A DNA stretch of 64,000 nucleotides from Microbacterium sp. MAH-37 (GTDB lineage Bacteria; Actinomycetota; Actinomycetes; Actinomycetales; Microbacteriaceae), in NCBI RefSeq assembly GCF_009758255.1, contig NZ_WSEN01000003.1, forward strand, positions 124,001-188,000, in the 5' to 3' direction. Shown one piece after another: positions 1 to 7,733 of this stretch (its first letter is position 1; each line of letters starts with the position of its first letter). The notes under the pieces are model-generated. The model did not search any database and was not told where the DNA came from. It saw only the letters and a list, made by a program, of their open reading frames with translations. A program made the position numbers and the translations under genes.

Positions 1-529
1 CCAGCGCGACCCGGATGCTCCCGCCCCGCACCGCGAGGTCTCCGCCTGCGTCGACGACGACACGGCCATCGACCCGGACCAGCTCCGCGAGCACGAGGTC
101 GACCAGGCGTCCCTTGCCGAGCGCGCCGACGTCGATCACGGCGGGGACCTCGAGCGACAGCGCGGCATCCGTCCATTGCAACGCGCGCGTCCAGTCCTCC
201 GGCGCCGGACGCGCGGCGGAGGGCACCAGCGAGTACGACGCGTCGTAGCCGAGCGCCACGAGGCTCGCGCCCGTGAGCGGGTTCACGGCGCCCGCAGTGG
301 CGTCCGAGAGCTCCCGATACAGGCCCAGCATCGCCGCAGCATCCGCCGGAGCCGGGACCCGCCCGCCGGCGGCGATCCGCGACACGACGGAGTCTGCACG
401 GAATCGCGACCACTCGGCGTCGAACCGGTCGATCACCGCCGAGACCGCGACACGCTCCTGCGCACCGAGCCGTTCCTCGGTCTCGACCTCCCAGACCGTG
501 CCTATCGCGTCGAACCGCCAGGTCTCCAT
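1..529 (-). CDS. apbE: FAD:protein FMN transferase (ApbE family), 3' end beyond window
   Basis: The enzyme moves FMN from FAD onto a Ser/Thr of a target flavoprotein, usually outside the membrane. The 176 visible residues start at ATG 527-529 and carry family features in order: SRFRADSVVSRI (41-52), NPLTG (83-87), DVGALGKG (133-140, the D-x-G-x-x-x-K-G motif) and DAGGD (160-164). No signal peptide is evident in the visible part. The reading frame runs off the left edge, so the C-terminal metal-binding region is not seen. It lies downstream of the FMN-binding lipoprotein gene on the same strand, a pairing that points to enzyme and substrate. Its ribosome site lies in a long hairpin (531-592). 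Family assignment is firm; the target is inferred from context. Confidence 0.88.
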   Translation of the reverse strand, partial: METWRFDAIGTVWEVETEERLGAQERVAVSAVIDRFDAEWSRFRADSVVSRIAAGGRVPAPADAAAMLGLYRELSDATAGAVNPLTGASLVALGYDASYSLVPSAARPAPEDWTRALQWTDAALSLEVPAVIDVGALGKGRLVDLVLAELVRVDGRVVVDAGGDLAVRGGSIRVAL

Positions 530-530
530 C

Positions 531-592
531 GCTCCGGTCTCACTCCCTGCGGGTGCTCGGCGCCCCGGACCCGCATCGAGTGAGACCGGAGC
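531..592 (-). promoter_or_regulatory. Long stem-loop covering the apbE ribosome-binding site
   Basis: Perfect 15-bp inverted repeat GCTCCGGTCTCACTC (531-545) with 578-592, then an inner 7-bp stem (548-554 with 569-575) and a 14-nt loop. Read on the minus strand, the GGAG just upstream of the apbE ATG is part of the outer stem. It could end most lipoprotein mRNA, hide the apbE start, or both. Confidence 0.75.
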
Positions 593-607
593 AGGGGGAA
601 GCTGCGG

Positions 608-1021
608 CTACTCGGACGCCTGCTCTTTGATCTTCTCGATCGCCTGGTTGAACCCGCCGCTGGTCAGCGACGAGCCGGCGACGCGGTCGACCTGCAGCTC
701 GTCGATGCTCTTGCCGTCGACCACCGCGGCGATGCCGTCGATGAACTGCCCCTGATACTGCTCGGTCTCGCGCGCCTGCGGGTCGCCGGTCACCTCGACG
801 TCGCTGACGATCCCGTCCTTCAGCGTGAGCGTCACGGAGACCTGCTCGACGGTCTCCGGGGTCTGGTAGGAGCCCTCGGCCGTATACGTGCCGTCTTTGT
901 AGTCGGCACCGGCCGCGGCCCCGCCGTCCTCGGCATCGGCGGCGCCGGAGCAGCCGGCCAGCAGGAGCGCGCCGGCGACCCCGACGAGGGCGGTACCGGT
1001 GCGGATCGCGTGAGAAGTCAT
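608..1021 (-). CDS. FMN-binding domain lipoprotein
   Basis: 137-residue exported protein. A lipoprotein signal ends in LLAGC with the lipidated Cys at 24, followed by an Ala/Gly/Asp-rich linker to about 40 and one FMN-binding domain (41-137). The flavinylation site would be DRVAGSS (112-118), a variant of D-x-x-(S/T)-G-A-T in which the acceptor position is Ser118; Thr120 is an alternative. FMN-binding domains of this kind are modified by ApbE and carry electrons on the outer face of the membrane. The apbE gene follows directly. The electron partner is not in the window. The non-consensus acceptor leaves some doubt that FMN is covalently bound. Confidence 0.82.
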   Translation of the reverse strand: MTSHAIRTGTALVGVAGALLLAGCSGAADAEDGGAAAGADYKDGTYTAEGSYQTPETVEQVSVTLTLKDGIVSDVEVTGDPQARETEQYQGQFIDGIAAVVDGKSIDELQVDRVAGSSLTSGGFNQAIEKIKEQASE

Positions 1022-1084
1022 GCGACCAGCATCCGATGCCCGGCTATGAGAGAGCCGTAGGGAACCCGCGAGAGGGGTAAAGGC

Positions 1085-2119
1085 TCAGGCCTCGCCGTTG
1101 AACATGCTCGTGACCGAGCCGTCCTCGAAGACCTGCTTGATCGCGGTCGCCAGCAGCGGCGCGATCGGCAGGATCGTGAGGCCGGGGAACCGGCGCGACT
1201 CGGACAGCGGGATCGTGTCGGTGACGACGACCTCGTCGATCGCGGTGTCCTGCAGTCGATCGGATGCCGGGTCGCTGAAGATCGCGTGGGTCGCGGCGAC
1301 GATCACCTTGCGGGCGCCGTTGGCCTTGAGCGCCTGCGCGGCCTTGACGATCGTGCCGCCGGTGTCGATCATGTCGTCGACCAGCAGGCAGGTGCGGCCG
1401 TCGACGGCGCCGACGATCTCGTGAACGGAGACCTGGTTGGCGACCTTCGGGTCGCGGCGCTTGTGAATGATCGCCAGCGGCGCGTCGAGGCTGTCGGACC
1501 AGGTGTCCGCGACGCGCACGCGGCCCATGTCGGGCGAGACGATCGTGAGCGTCTCGCGGTCCTCGGCGGTGAGGGTCTCTTCGAAGTGACGCAGCAGCAC
1601 GGGCTTGGCGAACAGGTGGTCGACGGGGCCGTCGAAGAAGCCCTGGATCTGCGCGGCGTGCAGGTCGACGCTCATCACGCGGTCGGCACCGGCGGTCTTC
1701 AGCAGGTCGGCGACGAGGCGGGCGCTGATCGGCTCGCGGCCGCGGCCCTTCTTGTCCTGACGGGAGTACGGGTAGTACGGGGCGACGACGGTGATGCGCT
1801 TGGCCGACGCGCGCTTTGCCGCGTCGAGCATGATCAGCGTCTCCATCAGCCACTCGTTCACCGGCTCGCCGAACGACTGCACGATGAACAGGTCGCAGCC
1901 GCGGATGGAGACCTCGAACCGGGCGTAGATCTCGCCAGACGCGAACGTGCGGTGCTCGACCGGCGCGATCTCGGTGCCGAGGGCTCCCGCGACCTGGCGC
2001 GTCAGCTCGGGGACCGATCGCCCGCCCGCGACGACGAGTCGCTTCTTGGTCTTGGCGATCAGACCCGGCGCGACGCCGTTCTCGCGGTCCAGCTCGATCG
2101 TCTTCTTCTTGCGCCCCAT
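1085..2119 (-). CDS. prs: Ribose-phosphate diphosphokinase (PRPP synthetase)
   Basis: Makes phosphoribosyl pyrophosphate from ribose 5-phosphate and ATP for nucleotide, His, Trp and decaprenyl-phosphoribose synthesis. 344 residues, with the usual two-fold phosphoribosyltransferase-like architecture: FASGE (59-63), the flexible ATP loop YYPYSRQDKKGRGREP (115-130), VDLHAAQIQGFF (151-162) and the PRPP loop LLVDDMIDTGGT (245-256). An N-terminal stretch of about 24 residues rich in Lys/Arg precedes the first strand, as in actinobacterial members. It starts 10 bases after glmU, so the two are probably cotranscribed, which is the standard order in Actinobacteria. Function is essentially certain. Confidence 0.97.
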   Translation of the reverse strand: MGRKKKTIELDRENGVAPGLIAKTKKRLVVAGGRSVPELTRQVAGALGTEIAPVEHRTFASGEIYARFEVSIRGCDLFIVQSFGEPVNEWLMETLIMLDAAKRASAKRITVVAPYYPYSRQDKKGRGREPISARLVADLLKTAGADRVMSVDLHAAQIQGFFDGPVDHLFAKPVLLRHFEETLTAEDRETLTIVSPDMGRVRVADTWSDSLDAPLAIIHKRRDPKVANQVSVHEIVGAVDGRTCLLVDDMIDTGGTIVKAAQALKANGARKVIVAATHAIFSDPASDRLQDTAIDEVVVTDTIPLSESRRFPGLTILPIAPLLATAIKQVFEDGSVTSMFNGEA

Positions 2120-2129
2120 CGGGATCCGC

Positions 2130-3560
2130 CTATTCCGCCGATTCGGCCCGTGCCGCAGCGTCCGCCGCGGCCGTGCCCGCCCTGTTCTTCTCGACCCACC
2201 CCTCGATGTTGCGCTGAGGGGCGACGCTCATGGCCAGTGCACCAGCCGGCACGTCCTTGCGGACGACGGCTCCGGCCCCGGTCTTCGCTCCAGCACCAAG
2301 CCTAACGGGCGCGACGAGCACCGTGTGCGAGCCGGTGTGCACCTCGTCGCCGATCTCGGTGCGGTGCTTGTTCACATCGTCGTAGTTGGCGGTGATCGTA
2401 CTGGCGCCGAGGTTGACCCCGCGGCCGATCGTGGCATCGCCGACGTAGGACAGGTGCGGCACCTTGGAGCCCTCGCCGATCTGCGCGTTCTTCGTCTCGA
2501 CGTAGGCGCCGATCTTGCCGCCCTCGCCGAGCACGGTGCCCGCACGCAGGTAGGAGAACGGGCCGACGGTGGCCCGCGCGCCGATCACCGCGAGGGTCGC
2601 GTCGGTGCGCTTGACCACCGCGTCCTCGCCGACCTCGCAGTCGACGAGCGTCGTGTCGGGGCCGATGATCGCTCCGGAGTCCACCTTCGTGGCGCGCAGC
2701 AGCTGCGTGTTCGGCAGGATCGTCACGTCGGGCGCGAGCACCGCGTCGTCGTCGATCCAGGTGGTCTCCGGGTCGACGACGGTGACGCCCTCGCGCTGCC
2801 AGCGGCGGATGATGCGCTGCCGCAGCACCTTGCCCGCCTCGGCGAGCTGGATGCGATCGTTGATGCCGAAGGTGGAGGCGGCGTCCGCGGCGATCTCGGC
2901 GGCCACCGGCTCGGATGCCTCGCGCAGCAGCCCGATCACGTCGGTGAGGTACAGCTCGCCCTGGGCGTTGTCCTGCGTGATCCTTGCCAGGTGCGTGCGC
3001 AGCTGCGGAGCGCGGAACACGTAGACGCCGGCGTTGATCTCATGCACGGCCGCCTCTGCGGCATCCGCGTCCTTCTGCTCGACGATGCGCTGCACGCCAC
3101 CCGCGGTGTCGCGGATGATGCGGCCGTAGCCGGTCGGGTCGTCGAGGACGGCGCTCAGCAGAGTAGCGGCGGCGGATGCCGCGCGGTGGCCGTCGATGAG
3201 GGCGCGCAGCGTGTCTGCCTCGAGCAGGGGAACATCGCCGGAGAGCACGAGCACGTCGCCGTCGAAGTCGGCGGGCAGCGCGTCCAGCGCGACCTGCACG
3301 GCACGTCCTGTTCCCGGGATCTCGTCCTGGTCGACGATCACGGCTCCGGGGTACTGCGCCGAGAGCGCCGACACGACCTGGTCGCGCTCGTGCCGCACGA
3401 CGACCTCGACGTACGAGGCGTCCAGCGCCGCGGCCTGGGTGAGCACGTGTCCGACCAGCGGGCGACCGCCGATCTCGTGCAGCACCTTGGGCCGCTTGGA
3501 CTTCATGCGGGTGCCCTGTCCCGCAGCGAGGACGACGATGGCGAGATTGTTCTGCGTCAT
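2130..3560 (-). CDS. glmU: Bifunctional UDP-GlcNAc pyrophosphorylase / glucosamine-1-phosphate acetyltransferase
   Basis: Produces UDP-N-acetylglucosamine for peptidoglycan. 476 residues from ATG 3558-3560: nucleotidyltransferase signature VVLAAGQGTRMKSKRPK (9-25), LSGDVPLL in the middle of the first domain, then a left-handed beta-helix with repeated I/V-G-x-x-x hexapeptides and an acetyltransferase stretch near SYVGDATIGRGVNLGAS. A longer reading frame back to 3593 exists only because it translates the tRNA-Gln gene; MTQNNLAIVVLAAGQG is the natural GlmU N-terminus. The start codon follows the tRNA 3' end after one base, and the tRNA acceptor sequence GGCGGAG doubles as the only visible Shine-Dalgarno. 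Followed by prs. Confidence 0.97.
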   Translation of the reverse strand: MTQNNLAIVVLAAGQGTRMKSKRPKVLHEIGGRPLVGHVLTQAAALDASYVEVVVRHERDQVVSALSAQYPGAVIVDQDEIPGTGRAVQVALDALPADFDGDVLVLSGDVPLLEADTLRALIDGHRAASAAATLLSAVLDDPTGYGRIIRDTAGGVQRIVEQKDADAAEAAVHEINAGVYVFRAPQLRTHLARITQDNAQGELYLTDVIGLLREASEPVAAEIAADAASTFGINDRIQLAEAGKVLRQRIIRRWQREGVTVVDPETTWIDDDAVLAPDVTILPNTQLLRATKVDSGAIIGPDTTLVDCEVGEDAVVKRTDATLAVIGARATVGPFSYLRAGTVLGEGGKIGAYVETKNAQIGEGSKVPHLSYVGDATIGRGVNLGASTITANYDDVNKHRTEIGDEVHTGSHTVLVAPVRLGAGAKTGAGAVVRKDVPAGALAMSVAPQRNIEGWVEKNRAGTAAADAAARAESAE

Positions 3561-3561
3561 G

Positions 3562-3633
3562 CTCCGCCGCCAGGACTCGAACCTGAACCTCACAGCTCCA
3601 AAGGCTGTCGTGCTGCCATTACACCACGGCGGA
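3562..3633 (-). tRNA. tRNA-Gln (anticodon TTG)
   Basis: 72-nt cloverleaf on the minus strand. Acceptor stem TCCGCCG (3633-3627) pairs with CGGCGGA (3569-3563), discriminator G at 3562. Anticodon stem ACAGC/GCTGT encloses loop CTTTGGA, giving anticodon TTG. The T-loop contains GTTCGAGTC. No CCA is encoded. Upstream of glmU, as in many Actinobacteria. Confidence 0.96.
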
Positions 3634-3745
3634 CCGCGGCCGACCGGAGCGGGCCGCCCGTCAAGTCTGCCATGCGTCGCTGCGCGTGACGGGCGCGGAA
3701 CCCACCCGCAACGTCACCGTAACGGGCGTGGGCCACCGTGGAACC

Positions 3746-4255
3746 ATGATGATCCGAATCACCCGTGTGCACGCGCCGACCCCCGCTCTGGAGCGCTTCC
3801 TCGCTGATCATCTGCGCGACCTGGCGCCGACCGCGCCTGCGGAGAGCAGACACGCGCTGGCCGGGTCCCAGCTGTTCTCGTCGACAGTCCGCCTGTTCTC
3901 CGCGACCGTGGCCGACGAACTCGTCGGCACCGGGGCTCTGATCCCGCTGGAACCCGGCCACGAGGAGCTCAAGTCGATGCGCACGGCTCCCCTTGCCCGG
4001 GGCCGCGGTGTGGGAACGACGATGCTCCGCGCGCTGATCGACGATGCACGTGCGCGTGGCGTGCAGCGGCTGTCGCTGGAGACCGGCGCGAGCGACTACT
4101 TCTGGTCCGCGCATCGGCTCTACGCGAAGGCCGGCTTCGACGAGTGCGAACCCTTCGGCTCGTACGCCGACGATCCTCACAGCCTGTTCTTCACGATGCG
4201 GCTCTCAGCCGCACCCCGCGCCGGGGAACCGCCGGCCCTCGACCTGCCGCGATAA
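3746..4255 (+). CDS. GNAT-family N-acetyltransferase
   Basis: Predicted to move an acetyl group from acetyl-CoA to an amine; the substrate cannot be read from sequence. 169 residues from ATG 3746 (a second ATG follows at 3749). The acetyl-CoA loop is the stretch LARGRGVGTTML, and the late motif SAHRLYAKAGF with a final FFTMRL strand is typical of GNAT proteins. An upstream in-frame ATG at 3686 would add 20 residues with no family similarity and is less likely. The stop codon overlaps the candidate promoter of the following MarR gene, which starts 7 bases later, so the two may share a transcript. Confidence 0.8.
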   Translation: MMIRITRVHAPTPALERFLADHLRDLAPTAPAESRHALAGSQLFSSTVRLFSATVADELVGTGALIPLEPGHEELKSMRTAPLARGRGVGTTMLRALIDDARARGVQRLSLETGASDYFWSAHRLYAKAGFDECEPFGSYADDPHSLFFTMRLSAAPRAGEPPALDLPR

Positions 4256-4256
4256 T
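4251..4256 (+). promoter_or_regulatory. Candidate -10 box for the MarR gene (leaderless geometry)
   Basis: GATAAT ends exactly 6 bases before ATG 4263, so transcription would begin at or next to the start codon. It overlaps the stop codon of the preceding gene, so read-through transcription is also likely. Confidence 0.4.
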
Positions 4257-4262
4257 GGACGG

Positions 4263-4772
4263 ATGAGCATCGGCGAGCAGCGGGCGAGCGACGAGGTCGA
4301 CCGGATCGTCGCGGCGTGGACGACACAGCGTCCCGATCTCGACTTCTCGCCGCTCGAGGTGCTGTCGCGCGTGGACCGCCTCTCCCGGCACCTCGATCGC
4401 GCCCGGCGCGACGTGTTCCACCGCAGCGACCTGGAGTCGTGGGAGTGGGATGTGCTCTCGGCGCTGCGCCGTGCCGGCGCGCCGTTCCAGCTCTCGCCGA
4501 AGCAGCTGTTGCAGCAGACCCTGGTCTCCAGCGGCACCATGACGAACAGGATCGACCGGCTCGTCGGCCGTCGTCTGGTGCGCCGCGAGGCCGACCCGGG
4601 TGACGGCCGTAGTGTGCTCGTGACCCTCACCGACGACGGCAGGGTGCGGGTGGACGCCGCGATCACCCGACTCGTCGACGCAGAAGCGACCTTGCTGGCG
4701 GCGCTCCCCCGCGCCGAACGCGAACGACTGGCCGGGCTGCTGCGCAAGCTGAGCCTGAGCTTCGACGTCTGA
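4263..4772 (+). CDS. MarR-family transcriptional regulator
   Basis: 169-residue winged-helix protein. An N-terminal dimerisation helix region (1-60) is followed by the helix-turn-helix stretch LLQQTLVSSGTMTNRIDRLVGRRLV and the wing RREADPGDGRSVLVTLTDDG, the usual MarR D-x-R-S/x-x-x-V-x-L-T pattern. A C-terminal helix completes the dimer interface. It is followed after 38 bases by an NAD(P)-binding protein gene, which could be its target, though no clear inverted repeat was seen between them. Ligand unknown. Confidence 0.9.
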   Translation: MSIGEQRASDEVDRIVAAWTTQRPDLDFSPLEVLSRVDRLSRHLDRARRDVFHRSDLESWEWDVLSALRRAGAPFQLSPKQLLQQTLVSSGTMTNRIDRLVGRRLVRREADPGDGRSVLVTLTDDGRVRVDAAITRLVDAEATLLAALPRAERERLAGLLRKLSLSFDV

Positions 4773-4810
4773 ACGGGCGCCGGAGAGACGACGGACGGAG
4801 ACAGGGAATC

Positions 4811-5560
4811 ATGCGCATCGCGGTGGCCGGCGGGACCGGACGAATCGGACGACTGGTGGTTGCGCTGCTCGCACAGAGCGGCCATGAGGCGGTCTCACTG
4901 AGCCGGGGCGAGGGCGTCGATCTGCTGAGCGGCGCCGGTCTGGCGCAGCGGCTCACCGGCGTCGAGGCGCTCATCGACGCCTCGAACCCCGCAGCCGCCG
5001 ACGCTGCCGACGCCGAGCGCGTCTACACGGCGGCGTCGGAGAACCAGCTCGTCGCAGAGCTCGCGGCGGGTGTCGGGCACCACGTCGCGCTGTCGATCGC
5101 CGCCATCGACGCCGTCCGGGGCGGACCGCACTACTTCGGCAAGCGGGCGCAGGAGCGCACCGTCCGCGCCGGCGCCGTCCCCCACACGATCGTGCGCGCG
5201 ACGCAGTTCCACGATTTCCCCGCGATGATCGCCGAGCGCGCGGTGTCCGGCGGCGAGGCCGTCGTTCCGCCGCTGCTGCTGCAGCCGATCGCTCCCGCCG
5301 ATGTGGCATCCGTCCTCGTCGAGGCGGCTCTCGGAGCGCCGGAGCCAGCCGGGGTCGTCGTCGCCGGTCCCCGCACCGAGGATGCGGTGGACATGGCGCG
5401 GCGCACCTTCGCGGCCCGCGGTGCGGATCGTGCGATCCGCGCGTCCTGGGCCGGCGCCGCGCTCGGACTGGAGTTCTCCGGCGAGGTGCTGCTGCCGCCC
5501 GCCGGTGCGCGGATCGCGCCGACGTCGTTCGACGCCTGGCTCGCCGCGGGCGCGCGCTGA
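4811..5560 (+). CDS. NAD(P)-binding NmrA/SDR-like protein
   Basis: 249 residues with an N-terminal Rossmann fold: AGGTGRIGRLV (6-16) is the G-x-x-G-x-x-G dinucleotide motif. No Y-x-x-x-K catalytic pair is apparent, which fits atypical SDR proteins of the NmrA/YesF type that bind NAD(P)H and act as sensors or isomerase-like enzymes. A purine-rich GGAGACAGGGAATC precedes the ATG. The last base of its stop codon is the first base of the next gene (TGATG), implying coupled translation with the pseudouridine synthase. Substrate unknown. Confidence 0.8.
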   Translation: MRIAVAGGTGRIGRLVVALLAQSGHEAVSLSRGEGVDLLSGAGLAQRLTGVEALIDASNPAAADAADAERVYTAASENQLVAELAAGVGHHVALSIAAIDAVRGGPHYFGKRAQERTVRAGAVPHTIVRATQFHDFPAMIAERAVSGGEAVVPPLLLQPIAPADVASVLVEAALGAPEPAGVVVAGPRTEDAVDMARRTFAARGADRAIRASWAGAALGLEFSGEVLLPPAGARIAPTSFDAWLAAGAR

Positions 5561-6498
5561 TGGCGATGGCTTCACCGCTCCCGGTGCGCGACGGGGTGGG
5601 TGCCACCAGGCTCCATGTGCCGCTGGAGGGGCCCTGGGGCACGGTCTCGCAGTACATGGCGGAGCGGTTCTCGCACCTCGACCCGGAGCGGCTGCTGCGG
5701 CGGTTCGATCGCGGTGAGATCGTCGCGTTCGACGGATCCTCGCTCGCACGCGACACTCCCCTGGGCGCCGAGGAGTTCGTCTGGTACTACCGGGAGCCTC
5801 CCCAGGAGCGCGACATCCCGTTCGAGGTCGAGATCCTGCACCAGGACCGCGACCTCGTCGTCGTCGACAAGCCGCACTTCCTGCCGACGACCCCCGGTGG
5901 CAAGTACCTGCAGAACTCCGCACTCGTGCGCCTGCGCAATCTGCTGGGAAACCCCGATCTCACGCCGATCCACCGGCTCGACCGCGCCACCGCCGGCCTG
6001 CTGATGTTCTCGACGCGCCCCGAGACCCGGGGCGCCTATCAGCTGCTCTTCGAGAAGCGGACGGTCGAGAAGGTCTACGAGGCAGTCTCTGCGCTGCCGA
6101 CGGACTGGGATGCCGCAGAGCCGGCGCTCGCCGGCATCCGCTTCCCGATCGTGCACCGCAACCACATCGAGAAGCTGCGTGCGCACGTGTGCGTGCGGGT
6201 GGATCCGGATCGCGAGCCGAACTCCGAGACGCTGATCGAGCTGATCGACTTCGACGACCGCGTCGTGCACACGCTGCTGCGCCCGCACAGCGGCAAGATG
6301 CACCAGCTGCGCGTGCATCTGTCCGCCCTCGGGGCCGGCATTCTGAACGACGGGTTCTACCCCGATCTGCTGCCGGAGGCGCCCGACGACTTCGCCAGGC
6401 CGCTGCAGCTTCTGGCGCGCGAGCTGCGGTTCGTGGACCCGCTCAGCGGGGCGCCGCGCGAGTTCGTCACGCGCAGGACGCTGCAGGAGCGTCCGTAG
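5560..6498 (+). CDS. RluA-family pseudouridine synthase
   Basis: Converts uridine to pseudouridine in rRNA or tRNA. 312 residues: an S4-like N-terminal RNA-binding part (about 20-85), then the catalytic domain with motif I ILHQDRDLVVVDKP, motif II HRLDRATAGLLMFS (the Asp in HRLD is the nucleophile) and the later motif HSGKMHQLRVHL. The exact target site cannot be told from sequence. It overlaps the preceding gene by 1 base and ends 7 bases before the convergent marP-like gene. Confidence 0.92.
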   Translation: MAMASPLPVRDGVGATRLHVPLEGPWGTVSQYMAERFSHLDPERLLRRFDRGEIVAFDGSSLARDTPLGAEEFVWYYREPPQERDIPFEVEILHQDRDLVVVDKPHFLPTTPGGKYLQNSALVRLRNLLGNPDLTPIHRLDRATAGLLMFSTRPETRGAYQLLFEKRTVEKVYEAVSALPTDWDAAEPALAGIRFPIVHRNHIEKLRAHVCVRVDPDREPNSETLIELIDFDDRVVHTLLRPHSGKMHQLRVHLSALGAGILNDGFYPDLLPEAPDDFARPLQLLARELRFVDPLSGAPREFVTRRTLQERP

Positions 6499-6504
6499 CG
6501 GTTC

Positions 6505-7686
6505 TCAGGTGCGGCAGCTGCCGGTGGACACCGCGCGCGCCGCGGGATCGAGGCGGGCGAGCACGGGAAGCAGCTCCGCGTTCGTCATCGCGTAGCCGAC
6601 CTGGGGCTGCACCTCGTCGCGGGCGAAGACGACCCCCGCGACGGCGCCGCTCTGGGTGAGCAGCGGACCGCCGGAGTTCCCGGGCTGCACGTCGGCCTGC
6701 AGCGTGTACACCGATCGCTCCGCGGTGCTCGTGCCGTAGATATCGTCGATCAGCAGCGCGCCCGCGCGGATGACACCGGCGGGGACGGTGCGGAACGGGC
6801 CTCCGTGCGGGTAGCCCTGCACCACGCCGCCGTCGCCGGCCTGCAGCGTGTCCGCCAGCGGCAGCGGGTCGGCGCGCACATCGGCTGCGACCACGGCGAG
6901 GTCGTCCACGGGATCGAAGTACACCACGCGCCCGTCCCGCGCGGGCTCCCCCGGCAGCTCGACGATCGGCGCGTCGACGCCGGCGACGACGTGCGCGTTC
7001 GTGACGATCAGGTCGTCGGCGACGACGAATCCGGAACCGCTGGAGACCACACCGCACGCCGGCGCCATGCCGGAGACCTTGGCCACCGATCGCGCGGCCG
7101 CCGCGAGCGCGGGGTCGTCGGTGTCGATCTCGCCGGGATCCGGGGCGTTCGCCAGGTCGCTCTCGTCGAGGAGACCGTCGATCGTGGGCAGGGTCGTGTC
7201 GCCGAGCACGGCGGAGTGCAGCCGCGCCATCGCCTCGGCGACCGGCGGCGGAGTACTGTCCTGGATCGTCCGGAGGACAGTGGAGGAGGCTACCGAGGCC
7301 GAGACGACCGGGATGCCCGCTGCGGCGATGCCCGCCCCGGTGAGGGTGAGCGCGAGCGCCGCGGTGACGACCGCGAGTACGCCGCCGAGCAGGCGCTCGA
7401 TGCCGCGCAGCTTGAGCTTGTCGGCGCCGTGCCCGAACAGGCTGCCGATCCCGGCGCCGATGCTCGCCCCGATCGCGAGGAGCAGGATCGCACTCCCGAC
7501 GACGGAGAACCCGTGCCACTCGCTCGTCGCCGTCAGCCCGGACACCCACGGCAGCACCCAGGGTGCGGCGAGACCGCCCGCGATGAGGCCGCAGAGCATC
7601 CCGAGTACGGCGAACAGGCCGGCGCGGATGCCGCTCAGGAGCGCGACGATCAGCAGCACGACGGCGATGACGTCGACCACGTTCAT
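6505..7686 (-). CDS. MarP-like membrane serine protease (CvpA domain plus trypsin-like domain)
   Basis: 393 residues. Four hydrophobic helices in the first 145 residues form a CvpA-type membrane domain; the rest is an external chymotrypsin-fold protease with the catalytic triad readable as His in TNAHVVAG, Asp in DPVDDLAVV and Ser in QPGNSGGPLL. This matches Mycobacterium tuberculosis MarP, a periplasmic protease needed for acid tolerance and cell-wall hydrolase activation. Two Cys (in PACGVV and near the C-terminus, GSCRT) could form the disulfide that MarP uses for activation. Transcribed leftward, convergent with the pseudouridine synthase. Confidence 0.9.
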   Translation of the reverse strand: MNVVDVIAVVLLIVALLSGIRAGLFAVLGMLCGLIAGGLAAPWVLPWVSGLTATSEWHGFSVVGSAILLLAIGASIGAGIGSLFGHGADKLKLRGIERLLGGVLAVVTAALALTLTGAGIAAAGIPVVSASVASSTVLRTIQDSTPPPVAEAMARLHSAVLGDTTLPTIDGLLDESDLANAPDPGEIDTDDPALAAAARSVAKVSGMAPACGVVSSGSGFVVADDLIVTNAHVVAGVDAPIVELPGEPARDGRVVYFDPVDDLAVVAADVRADPLPLADTLQAGDGGVVQGYPHGGPFRTVPAGVIRAGALLIDDIYGTSTAERSVYTLQADVQPGNSGGPLLTQSGAVAGVVFARDEVQPQVGYAMTNAELLPVLARLDPAARAVSTGSCRT

Positions 7687-7733
7687 GTCACAGCACGCTA
7701 CGCGACGCGGCTATGTGAACCCCGAGGGACCGC

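Noticed and set aside
531..592. FMN riboswitch upstream of apbE
   Set aside because: The element is one simple long hairpin and lacks the six-helix RFN consensus.
3561..3593. Upstream start for glmU giving an extra MRFRFESWRRS
   Set aside because: Those codons are the tRNA-Gln gene read through; the natural GlmU N-terminus begins at 3560.
1947..3689. Plus-strand frame of 580 codons across glmU and prs
   Set aside because: Antisense shadow of two well defined genes and the tRNA; composition is not protein-like.
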